A stretch of DNA of 16,623 nt from Gammaproteobacteria bacterium (GTDB lineage: Bacteria > Pseudomonadota > Gammaproteobacteria > Pseudomonadales > M0112). Under the pieces are notes generated by a model that was not told the origin of the DNA, ran no database searches, and saw nothing but the letters and a program-made list of their open reading frames with translations. A program made the position numbers and the translations under genes. Within the stretch, counting starts at the first letter, position 1; each line of letters begins with the position of its first letter. Location: positions 1 through 16,623 of the forward strand of contig SBFY01000156.1 of the NCBI GenBank assembly GCA_006227085.1, in the 5' to 3' direction. Shown here piece after piece: positions 7,448 through 14,675 of this stretch.

Positions 7448-8065
7448 ATGGAACGCCCGGACCTGTCACCGCTATTACCACTGGAAGTGGCATTGAACGC
7501 CGTGCTGCAACTCGACCCGGCCAGCCGCGATGCCATGGCCGCACTGGAAGGTCGCGTACTGAAAATCCATTGCACGGAGCCCGAACTCACGGTGTTCCTG
7601 CTGCCCGGCAAAACCCCGCGCCTGCACACCCGCTGTGACCAGAAAGCCGAAACCACACTGGAAGGCAATGCCGCAGACCTGCTGGCGTTGTTCTTTGCCG
7701 AGGATCGCGCACAAGCCCTGATCAACAGCCCGGTCACCCTCAAAGGCAACAGCCAGTTATTGATGGACATCCAGGCCTTGCTGGCACGGCTCGACCCGGA
7801 TTTTGAACGCCCATTAGCCCGCGTGGTCGGCGATGTGGCCGCCCATGAAATTGGCCGCGGCCTGCGTCATGGCCTGGCCATTGGCAAGCGACTGGCCGGC
7901 TCACTGTCGCGTTCGCTCGGCGATTACCTGCATGAAGAAGCCCGCTTGACGCCATCGAGCGGCGAGGTGGATGCCTTTATCGACGACGTGCAACGCCTGA
8001 AACAGGACACCGAACGACTGGCCGAGCGCATCGCCCGCCTGAAGCGCCAGCGGGGCCTGTCATGA
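7448..8065 (+). CDS. ubiJ: Ubiquinone biosynthesis accessory factor UbiJ (SCP2 domain)
   Basis: UbiJ is a small lipid-binding accessory factor of the aerobic ubiquinone pathway; in E. coli it works with UbiK and helps organise the late hydroxylase/methyltransferase complex. This 205-residue protein has an SCP2-like domain in about residues 10-115 (ALNAVLQLDPASRDAMAALEGRVLKIHC through SPVTLKGNSQLLMDIQALL). Its C-terminus, VDAFIDDVQRLKQDTERLAERIARLKRQRG, is a predicted coiled coil, as expected for UbiJ. The stop overlaps the ubiB start by four bases (ATGA), which suggests translational coupling. Sequence alone supports the SCP2 domain; the UbiJ name rests mainly on the ubiE-ubiJ-ubiB order. Confidence 0.92.
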   Translation: MERPDLSPLLPLEVALNAVLQLDPASRDAMAALEGRVLKIHCTEPELTVFLLPGKTPRLHTRCDQKAETTLEGNAADLLALFFAEDRAQALINSPVTLKGNSQLLMDIQALLARLDPDFERPLARVVGDVAAHEIGRGLRHGLAIGKRLAGSLSRSLGDYLHEEARLTPSSGEVDAFIDDVQRLKQDTERLAERIARLKRQRGLS

Positions 8066-9633
8066 GCATTGGACTGCTGCGCCTGCTGGCAATCCTGCGG
8101 GTCGCCATGACCTACCGGCTCGACACCTTCCTGCAAGGCCGTCGACTGCCCTGGGGATTGCGCATCGCCTTGGTCTTCTGGCCAGCGCGCTGGCTGGGTG
8201 AACCGTCTGCTCCCCGCGGCGAACGCCTGCGTCGCGCACTGGAAGCACTGGGGCCGGTGTTCGTCAAATTCGGGCAAGCGCTGTCTACCCGCCGCGACCT
8301 GATACCGCCGGACATCGCCGATGAACTCGCCAAACTGCAGGACACGGTCGCACCGTTCCCGGCAGAACAATCGATTGCCATCATCGAACACGCCCTGGGC
8401 CAGCCGGTCGACACCCTCTTCAAGCGCTTTGACCGCACCCCGATGGCCTCGGCATCGGTGGCACAAGTGCATTCCGCCCAACTGCCCGATGGCCGCGAAG
8501 CGGTGGTGAAAGTGATCCGCCCCGGCATCGACACCGTGATCGAACAGGACATCGCGCTGCTGCGCCTGCTGGCACGCGCACTGGAGCGCTTCCACCCGGA
8601 TGGCAAGCGCCTGAACCCGCGCGTAGTGGTCGAAGACTACCGCCTGACCATCCTCGATGAACTCGACCTGTTGCGGGAAGCGGCCAACACCTCGCAATTG
8701 CGCCGTAACTTTGCCAGCGGTGAATTGCTGTATGTACCGGAAGTGTACTGGGACTGGACACGCCAGACCGTACTGACGCTGGAACGCATCCACGGCATCC
8801 CGATTTCCGATATTGCCCGTTTGATCGAACGCGGCGTGGACATGGAAAAGCTCGCCGAACGTGGTGTGCAGATCTTTTTCACGCAGGTGTTCCGTCACAA
8901 TTTCTTCCATGCCGACATGCACCCCGGCAACATTTTTGTCGATGCCACTGATCCGTCCAATCCACGCTACATCGGCATTGATTGCGCCATCATCGGCACC
9001 CTGTCAGAAGCCGACCAGTACTATTTGGCGCGAAACCTGCTCGCGATTTTCCATCGCGATTACCGCCTCGTCGCCGAACTGCATGTCGAATGCGGCTGGG
9101 TACCGCCGGATACCGCCGTCGGCGCCTTCGAGTCCGCCATCCGCAGCGTGTGTGAACCGATCTTTGAAAAACCGCTGGGCGAGATTTCCTTTGCCCAGTT
9201 GCTGGTCTACCTGTTCCAGACTGCCCGTCGCTTCAACATGGAAGTGCAGCCCTCACTGGTGCTGCTGCAGAAAACCCTGCTGCACATCGAAGGGCTCGGT
9301 CGCGACCTCTACCCGGAACTCGATTTGTGGGCCACCGCACAACCCTTCCTTGAAGACTGGCTGCGCCAGCGATACAGCCCGGCCCATATCGCCGAGCGAC
9401 TGAAGCGGCAGGCGCCGGGATGGCTGGAACAGCTGCCCTTGTTGCCCGGCCGGATCATGGCCGCACTGGACGCAGTCAGTGATTCAGCCGAATCCCTGCG
9501 CGAACAGCAGGCGCGGGAAATCCAGCGCTGGCAACAGGAAGCGCGCTGGCACCGGCGGCTATGGCTGGTGCTTGTTCTCGGGCTGGTGATCGGCAGCCTG
9601 TGGGTGACCGGCCTGTTGCCAGCTATGCCATAA
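8062..9633 (+). CDS. ubiB: UbiB atypical kinase/ATPase of ubiquinone synthesis
   Basis: UbiB belongs to the ABC1/ADCK/COQ8 atypical kinase family and supports ubiquinone synthesis at the inner membrane, probably as an ATPase that makes lipid intermediates available. The 523 residues are close to E. coli UbiB (546). Visible motifs are KFGQALSTRRDL with the KxGQ motif at 69-72, the Ala-rich loop replacement MASASVAQVH, the VVKVIRPG lysine strand, and the catalytic ADMHPGN at 284-290. The metal-binding segment reads IGIDCAIIGTL (304-314), where relatives usually have DCG or DFG; here the glycine is Ala309. The C-terminus RRLWLVLVLGLVIGSLWVTGLLP is a membrane anchor. The start overlaps the ubiJ stop. 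Apart from the Ala309 change the protein looks intact. Confidence 0.96.
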   Translation: MSIGLLRLLAILRVAMTYRLDTFLQGRRLPWGLRIALVFWPARWLGEPSAPRGERLRRALEALGPVFVKFGQALSTRRDLIPPDIADELAKLQDTVAPFPAEQSIAIIEHALGQPVDTLFKRFDRTPMASASVAQVHSAQLPDGREAVVKVIRPGIDTVIEQDIALLRLLARALERFHPDGKRLNPRVVVEDYRLTILDELDLLREAANTSQLRRNFASGELLYVPEVYWDWTRQTVLTLERIHGIPISDIARLIERGVDMEKLAERGVQIFFTQVFRHNFFHADMHPGNIFVDATDPSNPRYIGIDCAIIGTLSEADQYYLARNLLAIFHRDYRLVAELHVECGWVPPDTAVGAFESAIRSVCEPIFEKPLGEISFAQLLVYLFQTARRFNMEVQPSLVLLQKTLLHIEGLGRDLYPELDLWATAQPFLEDWLRQRYSPAHIAERLKRQAPGWLEQLPLLPGRIMAALDAVSDSAESLREQQAREIQRWQQEARWHRRLWLVLVLGLVIGSLWVTGLLPAMP

Positions 9634-9634
9634 T
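9624..9634 (+). promoter_or_regulatory. Possible extended -10 promoter for hisI
   Basis: The bases read TATGCCATAAT, matching the extended -10 pattern TRTGnTATAAT with one mismatch, at the very end of ubiB. It lies 32 bases before the hisI ATG. An extended -10 can work without a strong -35 box, and none is present here at standard spacing. It could give hisI-hisE-tatABC separate expression from the ubi genes. Confidence 0.42.
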
Positions 9635-9666
9635 GCGCGCATGACGCGCGACAAACGGTTCCTGCC

Positions 9667-10068
9667 ATGACGACCCCTATCGCTGACACCGGATGGCTGG
9701 ACCAGGTTCGCTTCAACAGCGAGGGCCTGGTACCCGTGATTGCACAGGACTGCCACAGCGGCGATGTGCTGATGATGGCCTGGATGAATCGTGAAGCCCT
9801 GTCCCTGACCGTGAAGGAACAACGCGCGGTGTACTGGTCACGTTCGCGCAACCGGCTGTGGCGTAAAGGCGAGGAATCCGGGCATGTGCAGCAGCTGCGG
9901 GACATCCGCCTGGACTGCGATGGCGACACGATCCTGCTGCAAGTGGAACAAAGTGGTGGCATCGCCTGCCACACCGGGCGCCGCAGTTGTTTTTACCAGC
10001 GCCTCGACAAGCAAGGCCAATGGGAATCCATCGCACCGGTACTGAAAGACCCGGCCACTGTGTATTAA
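9667..10068 (+). CDS. hisI: Phosphoribosyl-AMP cyclohydrolase
   Basis: HisI hydrolyses phosphoribosyl-AMP to ProFAR, the third step of histidine synthesis. The 133-residue length fits the stand-alone single-domain enzyme, not the HisIE fusion of enterobacteria. Metal-site residues are clear: D83, D85 and D87 in LDCDGDT for Mg, and C84, C101 and C108 for Zn, the last two in GGIACHTGRRSCFY. The segments VLMMAWMNREAL and YWSRSRNRLWRKGEESGH are diagnostic. It starts 33 bases after ubiB, and hisE follows after 23 bases. The placement of hisI-hisE between ubiB and tatA, away from the main his operon, is the same in Pseudomonas. Confidence 0.97.
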   Translation: MTTPIADTGWLDQVRFNSEGLVPVIAQDCHSGDVLMMAWMNREALSLTVKEQRAVYWSRSRNRLWRKGEESGHVQQLRDIRLDCDGDTILLQVEQSGGIACHTGRRSCFYQRLDKQGQWESIAPVLKDPATVY

Positions 10069-10091
10069 GTCACCCTACGGACACCGCACGC

Positions 10092-10427
10092 ATGCAAGAC
10101 ATCCTCGAACAACTCGACACCCTGATTCGCCAGCGCATGGCCGCAGGCAATACCGACGAATCGTATGTGGCAACACTGCACAAACAAGGATTGAACAAGA
10201 TCCTGGAGAAAGTCGGCGAAGAAGCCGTGGAAACCATTCTCGCCGCCAAGGACGTGGCTTCCCAGGGCCCGGATGCCCTGGTCTACGAAACAGCGGACCT
10301 GTGGTTTCACACCCTGGTCATGCTGGCTGAAGCCGGCAGCAGCAGCGATGCGGTACTGAAAGAACTGGCGCGCCGGTTTGGCTTGTCCGGACTCGATGAA
10401 AAAGCCGCACGATCCCTCAAGCACTGA
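10092..10427 (+). CDS. hisE: Phosphoribosyl-ATP pyrophosphatase
   Basis: HisE removes pyrophosphate from phosphoribosyl-ATP, step two of histidine synthesis, feeding HisI directly. This is a 111-residue all-alpha protein of the MazG-like NTP pyrophosphohydrolase superfamily. The Mg-binding helices are seen as KILEKVGEEAVETILAAKD (E/E-x-x-E pattern) and ETADLWFHTLVML. The ATG at 10092 was chosen because the N-terminus MQDILEQLDTLIRQR matches the usual HisE start; an upstream in-frame extension to 9987 would overlap hisI in another frame and is unlikely. tatA starts 21 bases after its stop. Confidence 0.96.
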   Translation: MQDILEQLDTLIRQRMAAGNTDESYVATLHKQGLNKILEKVGEEAVETILAAKDVASQGPDALVYETADLWFHTLVMLAEAGSSSDAVLKELARRFGLSGLDEKAARSLKH

Positions 10428-10448
10428 ATCCAATGAGGTAACAACATC

Positions 10449-10655
10449 ATGTTAAGTGGCATCAGCATTTGGCAACTGCTTATCATCCTGGCCATCGTGA
10501 TCCTGATTTTCGGCACCAAACGCCTGAAGAATATCGGCAGCGACATGGGTGGTGCCGTCAAGGGCTTCAAGAATGCCCTCAAAGACGATGACAAGCCGGC
10601 CACCTCATTGCCGGAGGAAAAAACTGGCAAGCCGGAAGAGAAGAAACCCCAGTAA
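10449..10655 (+). CDS. tatA: Twin-arginine translocase subunit TatA
   Basis: TatA is the oligomerising pore or membrane-thinning component that exports folded proteins bearing twin-arginine signals. The 68-residue protein has the usual plan: a short transmembrane helix (about residues 5-20), the conserved Phe-Gly pair in ILIFGTKRLKNIGSDMG, an amphipathic helix to about residue 43, and a charged Lys/Glu/Pro tail. The FGTKRL motif separates TatA from TatB, which has GPERMP next door. A GAGGT ribosome binding site lies 9-10 bases upstream of the ATG. It sits in the canonical tatA-tatB-tatC order, with tatB 9 bases downstream. Confidence 0.97.
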   Translation: MLSGISIWQLLIILAIVILIFGTKRLKNIGSDMGGAVKGFKNALKDDDKPATSLPEEKTGKPEEKKPQ

Positions 10656-10664
10656 CTCGTCACC

Positions 10665-10964
10665 ATGTTCGATATCGGCTTCAGTGAACTGGTACTGGTC
10701 GCCATCATCACCTTGCTGGTGATGGGACCTGAACGCATGCCGGGCGCTATTCGCACGGTGCGACTGGTGACCGGGCGCATCCGCAACAGCTGGTTGCAAC
10801 TGCGCGATGAAATTGAACGCAGCGTTGACGTCAACGACATCCGCCAGGACCTGCACAACGATGCGGTCATGAAAGGCCTCAAGGAAACGCAATACCAGAT
10901 CCAGCAAACCCTGGATGAAACGCGTGCCGCTATTGATGACGCGGATGAGCGCAAACCCTCATGA
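10665..10964 (+). CDS. tatB: Twin-arginine translocase subunit TatB
   Basis: TatB forms the substrate-binding receptor complex with TatC. The N-terminus MFDIGFSELVLVAIITLLVMGPERMPGAIRT is textbook TatB: a glutamate in the transmembrane helix (residue 8) and the GPERMP hinge at about 21-26, followed by a long amphipathic helix. At 99 residues it is clearly shorter than E. coli TatB (171), lacking most of the disordered tail; short TatBs are known and the N-terminal half carries the function. The stop overlaps the tatC start by four bases (ATGA), which suggests coupled translation of the two receptor subunits. Confidence 0.96.
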   Translation: MFDIGFSELVLVAIITLLVMGPERMPGAIRTVRLVTGRIRNSWLQLRDEIERSVDVNDIRQDLHNDAVMKGLKETQYQIQQTLDETRAAIDDADERKPS

Positions 10965-11704
10965 GCACACCGGAAACGGATAACCCGCAGCCACTGGTTG
11001 CACACCTGACGGAATTGCGCAGTCGCCTGTTGCGCAGTGTGCTGGCCTTGTTGGCACTGACCCTGGTCATCCTGCCGTTCGCTAACCCGCTGTATGAAAT
11101 CGTTTCAGAACCATTGCGACGCTGGTTACCTGCCGGCAGTCACATGATCGCGACGGATGTCACAGCACCCTTCCTGGTACCGTTCAAACTCGCCGCGTTT
11201 GCAGCATTACTGGCATCCGTGCCCTACCTGTTATGGCAAGTGTGGGCATTTGTCGCTCCCGGCCTTTACCGGAATGAAAAAGCCCTCGTGCTGCCGCTGA
11301 TGGTGTCGAGTGTCATCCTGTTTTATAGCGGTGTGGCCTTTGCATTTTTTGTGGTCTGCCCGATGATTTTTGGCTTCTTTGCACAAGCCGGCCCGGAGTC
11401 CGTGGCGGTGATGACGGACATGGGCAGTTATCTCGATTTTATCCTGACCTTGTTTTTTGCCTTTGGCGTGGCGTTTGAAATTCCTATCGCCACCATCCTG
11501 CTGATTCGTGCCGGCATCGTCAGTGCAGACTCACTGGCCGAAAAACGCCCTTATGTCGTGGTCAGCTGTTTCGTGATCGGCATGCTGCTGACACCACCGG
11601 ATGTGATTTCCCAGACCCTGCTCGCCGTGCCAATGTGGTTACTGTTTGAAATCGGTGTCGCTGTTGGCCGACACATCACACCCGCTCAATCACTGGCTGA
11701 ATGA
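10961..11704 (+). CDS. tatC: Twin-arginine translocase subunit TatC
   Basis: TatC is the six-helix membrane protein that reads the twin-arginine motif. This 247-residue copy has the N-terminal cytoplasmic signature PLVAHLTELRSRLLRS, the periplasmic loop MIATDVTAPF, the first cytoplasmic loop WAFVAPGLYRNEK, and FGVAFEIP containing the conserved transmembrane glutamate. MLLTPPDVISQTLLAVPMWLLFEIGV near the end covers the last helices. Length and motif order are normal. Its last 19 bases overlap the end of the convergent TPR membrane protein gene, so a shared terminator or mutual transcript interference is possible. Confidence 0.98.
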   Translation: MSTPETDNPQPLVAHLTELRSRLLRSVLALLALTLVILPFANPLYEIVSEPLRRWLPAGSHMIATDVTAPFLVPFKLAAFAALLASVPYLLWQVWAFVAPGLYRNEKALVLPLMVSSVILFYSGVAFAFFVVCPMIFGFFAQAGPESVAVMTDMGSYLDFILTLFFAFGVAFEIPIATILLIRAGIVSADSLAEKRPYVVVSCFVIGMLLTPPDVISQTLLAVPMWLLFEIGVAVGRHITPAQSLAE

Positions 11705-13434
11705 GTCGCGAGCGACGACTTGAGTTGCTGCGCCCCAACATGATCAGGCACCAGCTGCAGCAGTTGGTCCAGTGTTGCGAGTGCTTCCGGGGTGCGCTGC
11801 AGGTTGGCAAAAGCATAGGCCCGTCCCCACAGGACTGCGGTGTCTTGTTGCGCACCGGCGGACAGGGAATCATAAAACTGCAAGGCCGCATCATATTCCC
11901 CCAGCATGATCCAGCCAGTGCCGGGCTGGACGTACAGGAATGCGTCATCAGGAAAAGCGGCTGAAGCCTCTTGCGCATACCCGAGAAAGTTTTCCCACTG
12001 TGCCGATTGTTGCAGCGCCAGCAACAGGTTGCGATACAGGGGAGCCGTCGGTTGTAGCGCAACAGCTGCCCGGTATGCCTGGGCCGCGCCGGCATAATCA
12101 CCCGAGTCATAACGCACACTGCCCAGGTTGTTGTAAATCACCGCCGATGGTGCCTGCGTGGCCACGGTGAACTCCCACAGGCTGCGATCATCTTTCCACA
12201 AACCGACCTGCTGGTATCCCAGCCATGCCAGCACCATGACCATCACGGCACTGGCCAATGCTGCGACCACCGGCTTGCCATAACGCACCACCGCCACCGC
12301 CATGGCGATATACACGGACACCATCGGCAAATAGGCGTAGCGATCCGCCACCCGGTGCGCCCCGACCTGCAACCAGCCACAGACTGGCGAAAACACCACG
12401 AGGTACCACGCGATCACAAAAAACCAGAAACGCGAGCCACGATACCAATCCCGCCATGCCAATGCTGGCAACAACAGCATGACGACCGTGCCAGCGACCA
12501 AACGCCAGCCATCAATCACATCCAGGGCCGGGTAATACGGGGCAACGTTCAGTGGCAGCAGGCCCTTCGCCAGATACGCCAGATAACTGTCCACCCCTTG
12601 GGCATAACGCACCAAGGGCGGCACCAATGCGGTGTCCGGCAGGGCATCCACCGCCAATTGCCCCCAGATGGCCACCGGCACAATCAGTGCGCTGATGATG
12701 GCAAATGGCCATTTTTCCAATACCAGTCGCCACAATGGCTGCGGTCGCCGCGCCACCATATCCAGGATCAACAAAACCCCAGGCACCGTGACCGCCATCG
12801 GTTTTGACACGATCGCCAGCACATGGAAAACCACCGTGAGCCAGAACCAGCGGCGCTCGCTGGACACCAGCCAACGCAACCAGCCCCACACCGCCAGCAA
12901 ATAAAAGAAGGCACACAAGACTTCCTTGCGTCCAGCCAGCCAGGCAGCCGCCTCCACTTGCACCGGATGTATGGCGAACAGGACAGCCGCCAGCCAGGCG
13001 GCCCAGGAGGCCCGCTGCGCATCCATGAACAACGGGCCATGCAGTGCCAACACGCGCCGGGTGATCAGGCCAAGCAAGATGGCATTGGCTGCATGGATCA
13101 GCGGGTTGACCAGCAAATGCAGGCCCGGCATATCCATGGGAATCAGCTGGAATTCGACCATAAACGTCAGCCAGGTCAAAGGCTTCCAGATGCCATCCCC
13201 ACTGGAGGTCGCGATCCACCACAAGTGCTCTGCGGTAAACCCGTACAGCATCGGGTTCTGGATGTAAAACCCGATGTCGTCCCAATGCAGGAACTGGTGA
13301 CCCAGCACCTGGCCATACAGGATCGCCACCAAGACCAGCACCAGCATCACTGGCGGCAACAGGCCCCACTTACCGTGTTTTTGCTTCCAACCCATCGCTT
13401 TGATCTTTATCCCTGCAACCCGATCCGATACCAT
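11686..13434 (-). CDS. TMTC-like polytopic membrane protein with C-terminal TPRs
   Basis: This 582-residue protein has roughly ten or more transmembrane helices in residues 25-415 and about three to four TPR-like repeats in about 430-575 (for example NNLGSVRYDSGDYAGAAQAYRAAVALQP and WGRAYAFANLQRTPEALATLDQLLQLVPD). The first loop carries FLHWDDIGFYIQNP with W51-D52-D53, then WKPLTWLTFMVEFQL, the pattern of TMTC-type GT-C glycosyltransferases, whose eukaryotic members O-mannosylate proteins. For bacterial homologues the acceptor is mostly unknown, so the enzymatic role is inferred. The start is uncertain: ATG 13434 is the longest, while ATG 13395 would leave MGWKQKHGKWG directly before the first helix; neither has a strong ribosome binding site. 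The gene is divergent from speC and overlaps the end of tatC by 19 bases. Confidence 0.75.
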   Translation of the reverse strand: MVSDRVAGIKIKAMGWKQKHGKWGLLPPVMLVLVLVAILYGQVLGHQFLHWDDIGFYIQNPMLYGFTAEHLWWIATSSGDGIWKPLTWLTFMVEFQLIPMDMPGLHLLVNPLIHAANAILLGLITRRVLALHGPLFMDAQRASWAAWLAAVLFAIHPVQVEAAAWLAGRKEVLCAFFYLLAVWGWLRWLVSSERRWFWLTVVFHVLAIVSKPMAVTVPGVLLILDMVARRPQPLWRLVLEKWPFAIISALIVPVAIWGQLAVDALPDTALVPPLVRYAQGVDSYLAYLAKGLLPLNVAPYYPALDVIDGWRLVAGTVVMLLLPALAWRDWYRGSRFWFFVIAWYLVVFSPVCGWLQVGAHRVADRYAYLPMVSVYIAMAVAVVRYGKPVVAALASAVMVMVLAWLGYQQVGLWKDDRSLWEFTVATQAPSAVIYNNLGSVRYDSGDYAGAAQAYRAAVALQPTAPLYRNLLLALQQSAQWENFLGYAQEASAAFPDDAFLYVQPGTGWIMLGEYDAALQFYDSLSAGAQQDTAVLWGRAYAFANLQRTPEALATLDQLLQLVPDHVGAQQLKSSLATHSASD

Positions 13435-13444
13435 GGCACGTGCC
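13435..13444. repeat. 10-bp palindrome in the speC / TMTC-like intergenic region
   Basis: GGCACGTGCC is a perfect palindrome directly beside the longest start of the TMTC-like gene. A second small inverted repeat, ATGCC-N5-GGCAT, lies at 13449-13463. Both fall in the 62-base divergent spacer before speC, where an operator could act on either gene. I see no convincing sigma-70 promoter in this spacer for either direction. It may be chance. Confidence 0.25.
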
Positions 13445-13496
13445 TAGTATGCCATCCCGGCATCCTGTAATCCCGACCCGGAGACCACCAAAGCCC

Positions 13497-14666
13497 ATGA
13501 AGATCCCCGCCCATTTCCCCCGCAACAACTGGAAAAAAGTGCTGGATTTCAGCCGGGACAAACAGACACCCTTCGTGGTGCTGGATCTGGAGATCATCAA
13601 GAAGCGCTTCATGGACATCAAGAAAGCGTTTCCTTACGCCAAGATTTATTACGCCATCAAGGCCAACCCGGCCAAGGAAATCATCGAGCTGCTGCGCGAT
13701 CTCGACTCCTGTTTTGATATCGCCTCCATTTACGAGCTGGATCATGTGTTGTCGCTGGGCGTCAAGCCGGAACGGGTCAGCTATGGCAACACCATCAAGA
13801 AGGGCCGTGATATTGCCTACTTCTACCAGAAAGGGGTGCGCCTGTTTGCCTCTGACAGCGAAGAGGACCTGCAGGCCATTGCTGAAAATGCCCCCGGTTG
13901 TGATGTCTTTATCCGCATCCTGACGGAAGGCAGCCACACCGCCGAATGGCCACTGTCACGCAAGTTCGGCTGCCACGCCGACATGGCCGTGGAGCTGCTG
14001 ATGCAAGCCAAGAAGCTCGGTCTCCGGCCTCGTGGCATTTCCTTCCATGTGGGTTCCCAGCAAAAAGACATCAGTGCCTGGGACTCGGCCATCGGCAAAG
14101 TGCGTTTCATTGCCGACCGCCTCAAGGAACAAGGCGATATCGACATCAACCTGATCAACATGGGTGGCGGCCTGCCGGCACATTATTTCACCAAGATCCA
14201 TGAGATCCCCAAATACGGCAAGGCCATCCAGCATTACCTGGAAGAAGACTTCGGCAGCGGGGATGAATTGCCGGAAATCATTATCGAGCCGGGTCGTGCA
14301 CTGGTCGGCGATGCCGGCGTGCTGGTATCTGAAGTCGTGCTGGTGTCCCGCAAATCACGCGACGCCCTGAACCGTTGGGTGTACCTGGACATCGGCAAAT
14401 TCGGCGGCCTGATTGAAACGCTGGATGAAAGTATCCGTTACCCGATTTACCTGGAAACCGATGCCGGCGAGGCCGAAGAAGTGGTGCTGGCGGGTCCTAC
14501 TTGCGACAGTATGGATATTCTCTACGAAGATTATAAATACGCACTGCCGATGGACCTGAAACCGGGCGATCGCATCTACTGGTTCAGTACCGGGGCTTAC
14601 ACCACGACCTACAGCTCCATTGAGTTCAACGGTTTCCCGCCGCTCAAGAGTTACTGCATCAAGTAA
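13497..14666 (+). CDS. speC: PLP-dependent ornithine (or lysine/ornithine) decarboxylase, group IV
   Basis: This 389-residue protein is a fold III (alanine-racemase-like) PLP decarboxylase of the eukaryotic-ODC type, making putrescine from ornithine, with possible lysine activity. PLP-binding Lys55 lies in YYAIKANP. HVGSQ and INMGGGLP follow, then the phosphate-binding EPGR at 264-267. The second active-site piece GPTCDSMDILYE has Cys336 and Asp337, which act across the dimer. The sequence closely follows Pseudomonas SpeC (TPFVVLDL, FDIASIYELD, SYGNTIKKGRDIAYFY, RILTEGS). It is not the large fold I SpeC of E. coli (over 700 residues). The start at 13497 fits the family N-terminus and has GGAGA about 13 bases upstream; extension to 13440 gives an implausible Pro/Arg-rich leader. 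It converges on speE, which supports a polyamine role. Confidence 0.9.
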   Translation: MKIPAHFPRNNWKKVLDFSRDKQTPFVVLDLEIIKKRFMDIKKAFPYAKIYYAIKANPAKEIIELLRDLDSCFDIASIYELDHVLSLGVKPERVSYGNTIKKGRDIAYFYQKGVRLFASDSEEDLQAIAENAPGCDVFIRILTEGSHTAEWPLSRKFGCHADMAVELLMQAKKLGLRPRGISFHVGSQQKDISAWDSAIGKVRFIADRLKEQGDIDINLINMGGGLPAHYFTKIHEIPKYGKAIQHYLEEDFGSGDELPEIIIEPGRALVGDAGVLVSEVVLVSRKSRDALNRWVYLDIGKFGGLIETLDESIRYPIYLETDAGEAEEVVLAGPTCDSMDILYEDYKYALPMDLKPGDRIYWFSTGAYTTTYSSIEFNGFPPLKSYCIK

Positions 14667-14675
14667 CACCGATCC

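Noticed and set aside
7924..8922. 332-codon minus-strand open frame opposite ubiB
   Set aside because: His/Gln-rich translation typical of the complement of a high-GC gene; ubiB on the plus strand has all its family motifs.
12823..13470. 215-codon plus-strand open frame opposite the TMTC-like gene
   Set aside because: Gln/His/Pro-rich shadow with no domain; the minus-strand gene has coherent membrane helices and TPRs.
13440..13496. Extended N-terminus for SpeC
   Set aside because: The extra 19 residues are Pro/Arg-rich, lie in the divergent promoter spacer, and are absent from the usual family N-terminus.
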